A stretch of DNA of 64,000 bases, from the NCBI GenBank assembly GCA_963693305.1, contig OY855905.1, positions 18,056,437 to 18,120,436 on the forward strand. The letters run 5' to 3'. Under the pieces are notes generated by a model. That model was not told the origin of the DNA and ran no database searches. It saw only the letters and a program-made list of their open reading frames with translations. The position numbers were made by a program, and so were the translations under genes. Positions 23,401 through 35,016 of this stretch are shown here, one piece after another (positions within the stretch are counted from its first letter, which is position 1; every line of letters begins with the position of its first letter). This DNA is from Meandrina meandrites (lineage: Eukaryota > Cnidaria > Anthozoa > Scleractinia > Meandrinidae).

Positions 23401-24000
23401 AATGCGATATTTCATCTAGTTTGAAACTACTGAAACGCTTTACTATTGTATTTCACTAAACAATGGTGTTAAACCGATAAAAGGTTTGGCACTGAGAACG
23501 TTTTAAATGCAAACAAGAGTAGTTTTGGACTACTACAACTATGAATCAGGCAAACATTTTTCTCAGTCTTTTGGTGACATGGACGGCTTTCAGTATTCCA
23601 TACGGTTCTCTTTGACCGATGGAAATCAACCTGTTCATTTCAGTTCGCAGTCAGTATTTTGAATATTAAAACATTTCACCAAGATCACCATTTTCGAGTT
23701 GATACGTTGATGTGATAATGTTTGCGCCGTCACTTTATCTTACCCTAACAAACGCACAAAAAAAGTTTAGATCCAAAATTGAAATAGTCAACAGCCATGT
23801 TTACAGATGTATTTGTAGCATTTTGTTATTTGTTTGTTCGTCTGTTTGTGCACGGTGTTTATTTGTACCGCAAATCAACATATTCTTTTCTTCTTCGTCG
23901 AAAAAAAAAACAATTTGCTTTTCAGATTTATTCTTTTGTAAGACTTGTATTTTTTTAGTTTCATGTGTCCACAGTAAAATTTTACAAAAGCTCAACCTTG
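20433..24000. other. Intergenic, mostly unrecognised
   Basis: Around 20965-21030 the motifs GCGCTTATTCTAGGGAGGGC, GCGCTTATTAGA and GCGCTTATTC are related to the reverse complement of the AAACGCC repeats at the ends of the 17933-20430 unit, so a fragment of that family lies here. The rest shows no supported gene or RNA. Confidence 0.4.
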
Positions 24001-27000
24001 AAACTCAAATAAAGGTTTGATTTATTTTATTTCTTTTACATAACTGAGCCTGTTATTCAATGATATTCCGCAACCTGTGTTTTTTTTTACTAGAAATTAT
24101 TGTCTTGTGCTAAGTGTAGTGCTAACAAAAATTTTCAGGATACTTGTATGCGTTTTACAGCACTTGCGCAGTGGATCAGTTGCCTTACAACACAGCGCTT
24201 TCGAAAAACACTTCGAATGTTCATTATTGCGAGTAGACCTGTTTTCATTTTGATTTTATATCTATTTTGTTTGACATGGAAATCAGCTAAAAAAATGCAA
24301 CCTGTATGTCTTTGCATAAACAGACAGTGTTTTGGAAAATAATAAACGTAAAACACAATTATCTTTTGAAGTAATTTTAAAAATCTGTTGATGGCGCCAG
24401 ATAGTCTTTTGTGATCTCATAGTACAGAAGACCCCTAACCATATCATTAGGAGCAAAGAGCAGTGACCAGTGACTGTAATGCAGCAACTTTTAAACTGTA
24501 CGTACGGCTGTGGCCGGATCCAAATCCATAGCATATAAGGGATGCAGACAAAAAGGTTCCATCGTGCCGTGCTTGCTATCTCTTCCTAACGACTTCTATT
24601 TTTCTAGTAAGAAGCAGCCAGTTTTAATAAAATGATCAAGATACGGTGAACTATTAAAATATGACATGGGGCAATACGAATGGAGAAATTAAATTGCAAA
24701 TTTTGTCTTAATGAAGCAAAGAATTTTCGAGCGATTGGCTTCCAGCATTTGCTTTTAATTAAAAGTTACATCTCACTGATAAGCAGCTGCAAATTCTCTT
24801 CAATATCTTGATCTTTGCGGATGGAATAAGATTCTGATAAAAATAATGAAGTTTAATAATAACGACCTCTAACGGTCATGTTGTTTCTCAGCGAACGAAA
24901 TTATCAAATATAAATTTTTTTCATAAAAAATAAGGCTCAGACGAAAAAAAATTGTTATAAAAAAATCCATTTTTATATTGCGAAAAATATGCCAGTTGGC
25001 CACATTAAACCGTCATAAAGCGGCATCTTAACTCACGGCTCCTTTTATGCTTATTAAGTCAAGATCAAAATTAAAAACGCTTCGCTCATTGCACAAAAGA
25101 AACGTATGTTTCTTTGTCAGTTTAATTTAACAGCAAACCTTCTTCATTCATTCTCTAGACAAAACAGTCTGCTTATAATGCAAACAGTTTTCCTATGTTG
25201 GAGAACAGTCAAAAACATTTTCATGGACGGTAAGTTTTTTGAACACTGGTCTCCTTTCAGATATGTTACTGGACACTAAGTAGTGCCTGAGATGATTGCA
25301 AATGCAGTTAATTCGTGTGGATTTTGTATGAGCTGTTTTCATATTCATTTCATTTGAAACTGGAAAGAGTTATTATATTGGTATCCTTACACTGAGCATA
25401 AGTCATTGAGCAGAATGCAGTATCCATAGTTACATTGCTTAACTTGCTTTACTTTGCTTAGTTACTTTTCATAGTTACTTTGTTTACTCCCTGTCATATA
25501 TTCACTTCATGTGTTACAAATAGATAATAAGGGATTTGCTGTGGACTGAAAAGGCTCATATTTTTGTACTTGACAAACACTTCTGAAAAAACACATTTAG
25601 TATATTTACATATACATGAATGTACAACACATACTATATTTATATCTTTATACAAGACACACTTGCTTTGTATTCCTTCAGTTTGAAAAGATTATCTCCA
25701 ATTTAAAACGTTAAGATATTTGACAAAATTTGTTACGTGAACATATTTGAAGAAAAATACCACAAAACCTGCCATTTTTGCCTGTATTAATCTGTTTGAT
25801 CGAAACAATGATAAACGAGATGAGCTGTTGTAGCTTTGGTCTAACTGGTCCTAACTGGCTGAACAAATTATAAACTTTTGGCGGGTTCAGTTAATCGCTT
25901 GTCGAAGACACTACGCTGCAAAAGTTGTCGATTCGAAGAACATATTTCTTTATTTTAAGGTGCGCCTTTTAATAACCTGGGTGCTGAATTTCGCGTTGTA
26001 ACACCACGTGTTTACAACAAGGAGAACACGCCGCATATACTGCGGATGTGCGTTACACAGTTTTTCTGTTATCATTTAAGAATGACGGGAAGCTTTACTC
26101 AAATTATCCTTACGGTTGTCATTGGAATTCAAAGATATTTCTAGTTGTGAAAGGGATACGAAGTGCTGAAGGGGGAAATTACATTCTGATTGCTGCGATC
26201 ATTAAGGCTGGCTTATTTCGTTCATTCTCGTTTGCTTGCGCTTGGGAAATGTTTGCCACTAATGTTTGTTGTAATGGACGTAAAGGAAAGTCTATAATTT
26301 AATCCGGCCGCCTTTGTCGGTCGTCCACGACCGACAAGGAAGCCCAAATGTCACACTGATTGTTTTCCTCAAGTGCAAATAACTTGTGATATTAAAACTT
26401 GCGCAGTACTTTATGGCACTCTACCATTAATGAATAGTTCAAAATTTTGCCGTGCACAAAGCTACGTTTAAATCAAACCTTATACATCAAAAAAGGGAGA
26501 AAATGAAGCCAAAAATTTGATTTTCTTTCCATCAGTTTTGCGATAGCTATGACGAAAGTTTAGTGTGAGGTAAATATTGTTTTGTAATACAAGATTGACC
26601 TGCTTACCTTGTTATGCGCGATTCATCGACATAGCAGATCGTCTGACGATTATTAGATATAACAAGTATGTCGTAGAATAAGACACTATAGCCGGACGCT
26701 TTTCTTGACAATACTATATTGTCAAAAGCTTTTGTAAGAGATAATCTCATTGAATTTTAGTCGTCTTCATGTCGATATGACGAAGAAGCCGTGTTCGCCA
26801 ACCAAAACAATACTTGAGTAGAGAGGCAATTAGATATGTATTTTTTCAACCCTTGTAGCGCGTCTTGTTTGTCGATTCAGCTGCTATCTGTCTTTAGTTC
26901 AAGTTGTCGTGTACAACCAAGTATTATCCAAACAAAGTAATTTCATCCTTTTCACACAGAAATATTGTACGCTTTCCTTTTGTAAACTGTAACTCAACTT

Positions 27001-28604
27001 GATAAACAAGGCATCGCGGATAAGCCCAGGCGGAATCACTGTTAGCAATAGACATTAGATTTGCCAAACACGAATGCTAACTTTATAATTAAGAAACTTA
27101 TCCACTTTGTAAAGCTGCCACACAGATGAGATGTGACGAAAACCGCCTAGAACATTGATTGTTCTTCTTAATTTGCGTTTGGCTCAAAATGAATTTTGTG
27201 GTCACTCGTGAATCTTTCTTTCCACTTATCCCAAAACCTATGTTCTAGGCAATTTAATTTTGCGTAGATCTTGTCTTACTAACCAAGACGAGAAAATCTT
27301 TGGATAAAAAAATAACACAGAAAAGGTATTTTTCTTTTTGTGTAATAAACTTTTAAAATATGAATATATCTACAGGGTCTGCGTAAAGCTGTTAAGTGCA
27401 TAACGTCAGCATTGTATTATTTTCCCAGTACTAATAAAACGGAAATTAAGGGTTGTTATTAAAAAAATAGGTTCACGCATAATCTAAATCACGTATGCTT
27501 CATATATGTGAATATTCCAAAACACATCACTATATTATTTTCACGGTTTTACGTTAGATGTATCAAGGTTTGGCTTTATAAAACCACAAGCTCCTCGCGG
27601 TTCAAAACGTTTCTCAGTAGTGGAATTCAATGTCGGACAATAATGTAAAATAAGCCGCGTTCAGTGGGAACGAATCACGAACTCGACCTAATAGAATACT
27701 GAAAAGCTAGGAGATTTTCTACAGCCTCCTTTTGTAACTGTTGCGAATTCTAAACATTTTTCCGATACCTTTCTTAACACTTACCTTAACAATATCACAA
27801 TCCGACCTGAACCAGCCTAAATTACCTTGTCAATAAATCAAGTTTCCATCTTTCTACGATCAAAATTCTAATTTAATACAATTTCCTATACTCGGATTTA
27901 ATTGCTTGTGAAGTAACGCCACGCATGCCTACAGGAACTTTCAACAAACTTTTACTTACAAATGCAAACTAGCATCTCCTTTCTTGAACTCAGATAATAA
28001 CATTTGCCTGAGTAATATTTCAAAATTTATATCGAAACTGCAACATATTTGTTACATGATTTCGGTGATCGCCTATGTCCGTCGCTACAATAAAGTACGG
28101 TCCCTTTATGGTCAGCTGTTTTGTGTTATAATTCGTCTATTCTATTTATGCAATGCAAACAAAGATCGATTTTATTAAAAATTCTGTTTCGTTCTTTAAT
28201 TTGTTACCGAAGAAAGGGAATTCTTTGTTAATACCCCGACCAATATTTTTAATAATTATCAGTGAAATTATACATAGACCAGGCCTTTTCGTAATTAACC
28301 CGGAGAAAAATACTGACCTGTGAAAAAAACTGCTTCAGGTTTCGTTTACTTTGCTATTTCCCACGTTTTAAAATAAAATGACAAGTAATCGGATGTTTAC
28401 GGTCGATTGGCAAAGACAGAAAAGAGTTGGTGTCCCTCTTCTTAATTTTATTGTTAACAATTTTCTTATGTTGTTCAGTGTCAGGATACGATCTCTCATC
28501 TTTGAGTTCAGTTTCAACCGAGTTACACTTATGTGTTAGTATCAAAATAACTACATTGTACAAATGAAAGCCGTTTTATACTGCACTGCTCTGACTGAAT
28601 GTGA
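24001..28604. other. Intergenic, nothing recognised apart from one hairpin
   Basis: About 4.6 kb of AT-rich DNA. Several small ORFs (24100, 24283, 26048, 27984, 28354) overlap each other or lack any domain, and no paired splice sites with matching phase were found. A GC-rich hairpin at 26312-26340 is listed separately. Confidence 0.35.
26312..26340. repeat. Short GC-rich hairpin
   Basis: CCTTTGTCGGTCGT and ACGACCGACAAGG form a 12-13 bp stem with a one- to two-base centre. It stands out against the AT-rich background. Function unknown. Confidence 0.6.
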
Positions 28605-28897
28605 TACAAATACAAATACAAATACAAACATACTTTATTCAAGATACACAAGTACAATAATAAGAAAATAAGAAAGACTTAAAAATATGAAAAGGCATCT
28701 TGAAAAGGAAGTTCGGAGGTTAGCCCTATACAAAACTCCCTTAAAAAAAGAGCACAAATAAAATTAAAAGGAAAAAAAAGAACCATAATTAAATATTCAT
28801 ATGTGATTTAAGCTTAGATTTAAAAAGCTGAAGGCTTTCAGCCTCTACAATGTCCCTAGGTAGTGAATTCCAGTGTTTGACTATCCTAATAAGTCAA
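28605..28897 (-). mobile_element. 5'-truncated LINE 3' end (CR1/Jockey-like)
   Basis: On the minus strand 28789-28897 encodes IRIVKHWNSLPRDIVEAESL followed by QLFKSKLKSHM and a stop, matching the conserved C-terminal R(V/I)V..WN.LP..(I/V)V.A.SL..FK..L motif of CR1/Jockey-group ORF2. An A/T-rich 3' UTR follows and ends in a TTTGTA-repeat tail (28605-28630 on the plus strand as ACAAAT repeats), a microsatellite tail as left by target-primed reverse transcription. The copy is too short to be active. Confidence 0.8.
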
Positions 28898-28956
28898 TCC
28901 AAGGAACATGTACATGTAAGTCAATCCAAAGAACTGTTCGCCAAGCTATTTACAGC

Positions 28957-29060
28957 GTTCTTACCCAAGCGAGTATAAAAGGGACAACCATATCAAGTCG
29001 TGCTCATTGCCATTTCGATAGAAGACGTTTCTTTGTGCTCTCGCTATGTCTCAGATATCT
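28957..29060 (+). pseudogene. GPCR-like TM2 segment, copy 1 (decayed)
   Basis: TTACAGCGTTCTTACCCAAG and the following bases match a second copy at 49190-49290 over about 80 bp. With a short deletion accounted for, the frame reads VLIAISIEDV, compared with VMLIAISIADVLVLCLVIP in copy 2. The preceding TTTACAG resembles a splice acceptor. The segment ends next to the foldback element that begins at 29069. It is best read as a fragment of a duplicated gene. Confidence 0.3.
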
Positions 29061-29068
29061 ACTGATAA

Positions 29069-30755
29069 CACAGGAAACCCAGACAAACTGTTTGTGTTCA
29101 CATTAGCATTTTTATAGCAAATGTATAGGATTTACAGAACGGCTCGCAGAATTGCGTGTAATAGCGTAAAATATGATCAAATAAATGCTAAATAAAGGTC
29201 TGATAAATCTTGTATTGTTCAATCGAAACTTCATCCAAACGGCCCAGAGCTAGCCCTCGAACAAAAATGGGTACCCAAAAATTTTAAGCCGTCCGAATGC
29301 GTAGCGACAAGAAGTTGTGCCGAAGGGAAATCGCTATTCTCCAGCCACTTTCTGATTGGATACAATTAAACAATGCCTGTTCAAGATTTCGTCCCGTGGA
29401 TAGGTGGGCAGAGGCAAAATCTATACTCACTTGCATGGGTAGTGATGTCAATGGTCCGACAAAATCCAAGGACCCTTGCACAATTACGACGGCGACGCCG
29501 AGAGCAACGCATGATCATGAGTATGCGTCGTTAATATTTTTATGCGTCGTGGTAATTATAAAATATTGAAATTGACTCAAGCAAGCATCTGATCTTTTCG
29601 GTATGTCGTCCACTTTTGAAGCTAGCTTTAAAGATCTGGAGACAGCATTCACTTTGCCAAAAAAGAAATATTTTATAGTAGTGGGGAAACAAACTCATCA
29701 AAATTTTTTCCGTTTAACTCGTTGTTTTGCACATGATGGTTAAACAACGCACCTAGATGTGAAACTCTCGTGCAGAGCCCATTGATGTGGTTCTTTCTTC
29801 TAATTAAAATAACAGACAGGTCGGGAAAACCCCGGCCCTCGAACTCTGTGAACACGACGTCTCTCAGGCTTTCAAACAAACAAAATGCTCTGCAGAATTT
29901 GCAGACGTTTTAGTTTTCGTTTTTCTCTTTTCTTCATTGAACTGTTTTCTATGGGTAGAGAACATTCTTCGAGTAGACTGATGCCAAAAATGTTCAAAAA
30001 CTTGTTTTTTAGTTCCAGCGGGGTTTTCCCGACATGTTTCTCAAAAAGGCATACATGCGGCAAATACATCAAGAAAGTAACAAAAAAATGCTATATAAAA
30101 AGCACAACAATGGGCTCAGCACGGGAGTTTCACATCTTGGTGCATTGCTAGTGAGTATTGGTTTTGCCTCTGCCCACCTATCCACGGGACGAAATCTTGA
30201 ACGACCATTGTTTGATGGTATCCAATCACAAAGAGGCTGGGGAATAGCGATTTCCCTTCGGCACAACTTCTTGTCGCTACACATTCGGACGGCTTAAAAT
30301 CTTTGGTTATCCATTTTTGTTCGAGGGCTAGCTCTGGGCCGCTTGGATGAATTTTCGATTGAACAATACCAGAAGATTCATCAGACCTTCCTCTTACATG
30401 TTGCTCAGTTTGAAAGCTGTGCGATGGGATTTTCTGGTCGAAAATCGCCTCGGCGCTGGAGCTGTTCGAATTTGGAGCTCTTGAAGTTTCCACCCTTTCA
30501 TTATAATTATATGTATAGTAAGCAGCGAACGCAAAATCCTTCAAACCGCTCAAATTCGCAATTTCGAGCCAGAAAAAAGACACCGCAAAACTGGTAAGAT
30601 AAACTTACGTTTATTTAGCATGTATTTGTTCCTATTTTACGCTATTACACGCAATTCTGCGAGCCGTTCTGTAAATCCTATACATTTGCTATAAAAATGC
30701 TGATGTGCACAAAAATGCTAATGTACACACAAACAGTTTGTCTGGGCTCCCTGTG
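29069..30755. mobile_element. Foldback transposon with CACAGG ends and 7-bp target duplication
   Basis: Termini are CACAGG...CCTGTG, flanked by identical CTGATAA (29062-29068 and 30756-30762). The arms pair CCCAGACAAACTGTTTGTG with its complement, then AATCCTATACATTTGCTATA, CGCAATTCTGCGAGC, the AACAAAAATGG...CGAGGGCTAGC region, GTCCCGTGGATAGGTGGGCA (about 29395), GCACC.AGATGTGAAACTC (about 29750/30110) and GGGGTTTTCCCGAC (about 29825/30015). Indels make the arms unequal. The centre is near 29.92 kb. No transposase is seen. Terminal motif and duplication length match the foldback at 45958, so both belong to one family. Confidence 0.8.
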
Positions 30756-30762
30756 CTGATAA

Positions 30763-30950
30763 GTATAGGTAATCACATGATTTCGACTGCAATTTGGGAT
30801 AAATCAGCACGAGTAAATTTTTCAAAGGCTAACCAAATTGCACGAGCCTGTAGGGCGAGTGCAATTTGTAGTCTTTGAAAAATTTACTCGTGCTGATTTA
30901 TCCCAAAATGCACGAGAAAAATCGTGTGATTACTTGTTAATAATACACAT
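30763..30950. mobile_element. Palindromic repeat (coral-type MITE core), copy 1
   Basis: Starts GTATAGGTAATCACATGATT and folds on itself: TAAATCAGCACGAGTAAATT, TTTCAAAG and AATTGCACGAGCC are mirrored by GGGCGAGTGCAATT, CTTTGAAA and AATTTACTCGTGCTGATTTA. It ends in GTGTGATTAC and TAATAATACACAT. It directly abuts the 7-bp duplication of the preceding foldback. Related copies lie at 44558-45661 (reverse) and 63295-63728. Confidence 0.75.
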
Positions 30951-31335
30951 ACAAAAATTTCTCTGCAAAGTGGATTACAACCAAGGTGTCTTCGGTCGCT
31001 TACTTTTCCGAATCGTTGTTAAAATATTACGGAGTTGCCAAGCTTTGCAAATCCAAATACTGCTACGGAATTTTAAAGCTCTCTGTCATGCGTTATCAGG
31101 TGCTTTTCTCCTCATTCAGTTACATGGGAATGAGCTGAAATGTGCGACTTCAATTCAGGCTTGTAATCTTCCTTCTTTACGAGGTGTCGCGAAAGAAAAT
31201 CCTCGATTGGTAGCCTTCAGTAGTTTCGTAGAGCCTCTTTTGTGCTGCGCAAACGTCCAGTTGCTAGTATATTAGTTTATACACTGATAATTTTCGTTAA
31301 ATAGGTCTAACTTTGCATTAATTGATGTTTTTGTT
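30951..31335. other. Probable body of the same MITE, or unclassified DNA
   Basis: A 145-codon ORF runs through the palindrome and this stretch (30838-31275), but it is created largely by the repeat and shows no domain. It is not accepted as a gene. Confidence 0.3.
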
Positions 31336-31340
31336 CTCTC

Positions 31341-31504
31341 TGTGACAATATTGTTATTGCGTGACACTGTCACAGCCTCGTGGCGTGCCTACGTCAGAGC
31401 CTCGTTCCGAATAAAGTACTTCTTGTTGAACCGCCATCTTGAATCAGGGCTTGTCTTTTTTCTCTCTCATCCCCGAACAAGAACTTAGTATATAACTTGT
31501 TACA
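31341..31504 (+). repeat. 5' LTR of element A
   Basis: Begins TGTGACA and ends TGTTACA. It contains the palindrome GTGACACTGTCAC, a CRE half site TACGTCA, an AATAAA at 31410-31415, the motif CCGCCATCTTG (a YY1-type site) and TATATAA near the 3' end. Confidence 0.95.
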
Positions 31505-31521
31505 TGGTGGCAGCGTAACGG
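31505..31521 (+). other. Primer-binding site of element A
   Basis: TGGTGGCAGCGTAACGG directly follows the LTR. TGG pairs with the universal CCA end of a tRNA. The tRNA species was not identified. Confidence 0.6.
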
Positions 31522-31659
31522 ATTAAACGTCGAACAGTGACTACTGCTGTTTTCGTTTTTCTTTCGGATTCTCAAGAACAGTACTTTACGTCGAACAGTG
31601 TACTGCTGCGCTCGACCGCGTGTTTACTTTGAATTGAGTGCTCAGTCAAGTTGTGCAAT

Positions 31660-32523
31660 ATGTCTGACCACGAGAACGAAGCTCCTCAAATTCAAGCTCC
31701 TCCGATTCAAGCCCCTCAAGCTCCTCAGGCTCCTCAAACTCCTGCTTTCCGACGATCTCAAGTCTCGACCCCAAAACCTCTCGAGGTCGACGGCGATCGC
31801 GCTGATAATTGGAAAATTTGGAAACAAAGATGGGAGAACTACTGCACAATCACCGGCCTCCTCGATCAACCTGAGGATTATAAGTGTGCTGTGCTCCTCC
31901 ACAGCATCGGAGTCGATGCGATACGAATCTACAACGGACTGAAGTTCGGTGAGGGCGAAGACCGCAACAAAATGGCCGATGTGATTAAGAAGTTTGACCA
32001 TCACTTCCTCGGACAGACTCAAGAGTTCTTCGAGCGTTTCCAATTCAACCGTCGGAACCAGGAAACCGGTGAGTCAATTGATGAATATTTGTCCGTTCTC
32101 AGAAACATGGCAAAAACCTGTGGGTTTTGTGACTGTATGCGCGAACTGTTGATAATGGATCGTTTGCTCCTTGGCATCGTGGATGACAAAACGCGGGAAG
32201 AACTGCTCTCCACGCATGATGTGACCCTCATGAAAGCTATCGAAATCTCCCGCGCTAGAGAAGCCGCAACCCTTCACATGAAAGCCCTCAAAAGTGAAGA
32301 AATCAACAAAGTCAAGGAAACATCAAAACATAAGAAGCATAAGAAGCACAGGGACCCCACTAAAAGCAAACCTCGCCAAACCGAGGATCCACCCACAGTC
32401 TCGAAGAAGTGCCTTTTCTGTACTCAAGTTCGTATTATGAAAAAAGGAACTATGCCCTGCCTGGGGAAAGTCGTGCACATCCTGTGGTGGAAAGAACCAT
32501 TTTTCTGCTTCAAGAAAGTATAA
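31660..32523 (+). pseudogene. gag of element A (frameshifted)
   Basis: Starts at the ATG at 31660, after a Pro/Gln/Ala-rich leader (repeated APQAPQ). The capsid-like region includes KIWKQRWENYCTITGL and ETGESIDEYLSVLRN, the helical pattern of metazoan gypsy Gag. A Lys/His-rich linker follows, then CLFC of a zinc knuckle. A frameshift near 32430 then takes the reading out of frame; the expected CTSCGGKNHF knuckle remainder is found in another frame and runs on to an in-frame TAG at 32663-32665. Confidence 0.8.
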
Positions 32524-32665
32524 AGGTCGAATCGTTCATGGTGTAAAGGATGACTATGCCTCTGACTCATCGGACAGTAGCACTGGGACTATCAGTGCTA
32601 TAACAGCCGAGCTAGGTTACAATGTTAATTCTGTTCAGCACCAACTGATCTACTGCGAAATGTAG

Positions 32666-33355
32666 ATTAACCATCAACCTGTGAAACTTCAGGTCGACTG
32701 CGGTGCAACTGTTTGCATTCTGCCAAAATGCTACCCTGGAGACCTCCAGATTCGCCCTGAGATTGTCAACCAGATGTGGAACAAATCGTCTGTTAAAGCC
32801 CTCGGTAAATGCAAAGTACATGTCAGAAACCCGGCTACAATGGAAAAGTTCAAGGTCGACTTTGTCATAGTTGACAAGGACCTAACCCCACTACTCAGTG
32901 GCAGTGCAGCGCAGGCAATGGGCCTCATCACTGTGAACTTTGATAACTTCAAAGTGGTCAATACAGTTTCCTCAGCTGATCATCTTTTCGTTCAGCGGTT
33001 TCCTGATGCCTTCAGGGACACACCAGGCACTCTCCCTGGCAAGAAGGTCCACTTGACCATAGAGGATGGAGCCGTCCCAGTCGTGCGTTGTGCTCGTACA
33101 CTCCCGGAAGCTAGGAAGGGCGTGGTTAAAGCTGAACTTCAGCGACTAAGAGCTGAGTCCATAATTGTGCCAGTTGACGAGCCCACTGACTGGGTCAGTC
33201 AGATGTCCGTAGCTGAGAAGAAGTCTGGCATTCGCATCTGCATAGACCCCAGACCACTAAATGAGGTGCTTAGGCGTGAGCACTATAAGCTCCCAGTCTT
33301 AGAAGACGTCCTGCCTGGGCTCACCTCAGCCTGCAAGTTTTCAGTATGTACCTGA
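32666..33355 (+). pseudogene. Protease and N-terminal reverse transcriptase of element A
   Basis: Contains an aspartic-protease-like VDCGATVCILP, with DCG where DSG/DTG is usual, then the N-terminal part of the reverse transcriptase: PVVRCARTLPEARKG, EKKSGIRICIDPRPLNEVL and YKLPVLEDVLPGL. The frame breaks around 33345, exactly where the first catalytic Asp motif of the polymerase (usually LDLKSG) should be. The next frame overlaps by 10 bases. Confidence 0.8.
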
Positions 33356-35016
33356 AGTCAGGGTACCTCCACTGTGAACTAGACTACGAGTCAAGCCTAT
33401 TGACCACCTTCGCAACTCCATTTGGGCGTTACCGCTTGTTACGCCTCCCATTTGGTCTGAAAGTAAGCAGCGAAATCTTCCAGAAGCGACTGCATCAAGC
33501 TCTGGAAGGCCTAGAAGGTGTCCGCTGCATAGCCGATGATGTAATCATCTGGGGTCGCACAGATGAAGAACATGATGAACGAGTACGCCTCTTCCTCCAA
33601 CGCTGTTGTGAAATTGGAATCTCCCTGAACAAAGAGAGGTGCCGCTTTGGTTTGCACGAAATTCCATTCATGGGCCATGTAGTCAGCAACAGCGGCCTCA
33701 AGCCTGATCCATCAAAGGTGGAAGCTATCACGAAGATGGAACCTCCTACCGACAAAGCAGTTGTGGAAAGGCTGAGAGGAACTGTCAACTATTTGTCTAA
33801 GTTCGTACCCAGGCTCGCTGAAGTAATGCGACCTATCAACGACCTAGCTCGTCCCGACACGGAATGGATCTGGGACTCTGCTCAGGACAAAGCCTTTGAG
33901 GAAATCAAGCATCTGCTAACACAAGCACCTGTGCTGGCTTACTTTGACCCAACAAAGGAACTGTCTATTCAATGTGATGCCAGTGGACAAGGTTTGGGAG
34001 CCGCTCTCCTACAAGAGGGACGACCACTAGCCTATGCGAGCAGAGCCCTAAGTGACACTGAAACTAGATATGCAACCATCGAGAAGGAGATGCTGGCCAT
34101 AGTGTTTTCCCTAGAGAAATGGCACCAGTACACCTTTGGCCGATCTGTCGTGGTGTATTCGGATCACAAGCCCTTAGAGGCTATCACGAAGAAACCGCTC
34201 GACAGAGCTCCTAAGCATCTCCAAGGAATGCTAGTACGAGCCCTAGCCTATGACATCAGAGTGCAGTACCTCAATGGCAAAGAAATGTTCCTAGCTGATA
34301 CTCTTAGCAGAGCATTCCTTCCCAAAGCCAGTGATGATGGGCAAGAAGAGTTTGAAACCATCAACGCCCTCATATACTTGGTCATGCCTGATGAGAGAAT
34401 CCGTGAGATTCGCCAGCACACTAGCGGCGATCCGGCCTTACAGCAGCTCAAGCGAACCATCCAAGAAGGCTGGCCAGACAACAAATCATCATTACCGCCA
34501 ATCATTGTGCCTTACTTCAGCATTCGCGATGAATTGGCAGTCACTGGTGGCTTAGTCTTCCGTGGAGAAAGACTGGTGATTCCCAAGAGCATGAGGTCAG
34601 AGATTAAGAATGACACCCACAGTGGTCACCAAGGCGTCGAGTCATGCCTGCGACTCGCACGTGAACATGTATTCTGGCCCGGCATGAACAAGGAGCTGAA
34701 GGGGTGGATCCAAACTTGTGAAACGTGCAGGGAATTCGAGCAGACCCACTGTAAGGAGACACTCATGAGCCATGATATTCCCGAGAGAGCATGGGAGAAG
34801 ATTGCAGCTGATCTGTTCACCTTCAAGAACAAAGAATACCTCATCACTGTCTGCTACAAGTCCAATTTCTGGGAGCTAGATCGCCTGTACGACACCAAGT
34901 CTTCAACTATCATTAAGAAGCTGAAAGCTCACCTCGCAAGATATGGCATTCCCAAGCAGTTGGTTAGCGATAACGGCCCACAATTTGATTCCAATGAATT
35001 CAAAAAGTTCACCAAG
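33346..35016 (+). pseudogene. Reverse transcriptase, RNase H and integrase (5' part) of element A
   Basis: The frame begins inside the reverse transcriptase (LKSGYLHCELD) and includes PFGLKVSSEIFQK and the catalytic IADDVIIWG. RNase H follows with CDASGQGLGAALLQ, EKEMLAIV, YSDHKPLEAI and LADTLSR. The integrase has an HHCC zinc region (HSGHQG ... CETC), the first Asp in AADLF and the second in SDNGPQF. The frame ends because transposon C is inserted 15 residues after that second Asp, before the catalytic Glu. Confidence 0.9.

Noticed and set aside
30838..31275. A 145-codon ORF
   Set aside because: Begins inside the palindromic MITE and has no recognisable domain.
31642..32277. Minus-strand ORFs over gag of element A
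   Set aside because: Shadow frames of the plus-strand gag; the Leu/Glu/Arg-rich composition comes from antisense of Gln/Pro-rich coding.
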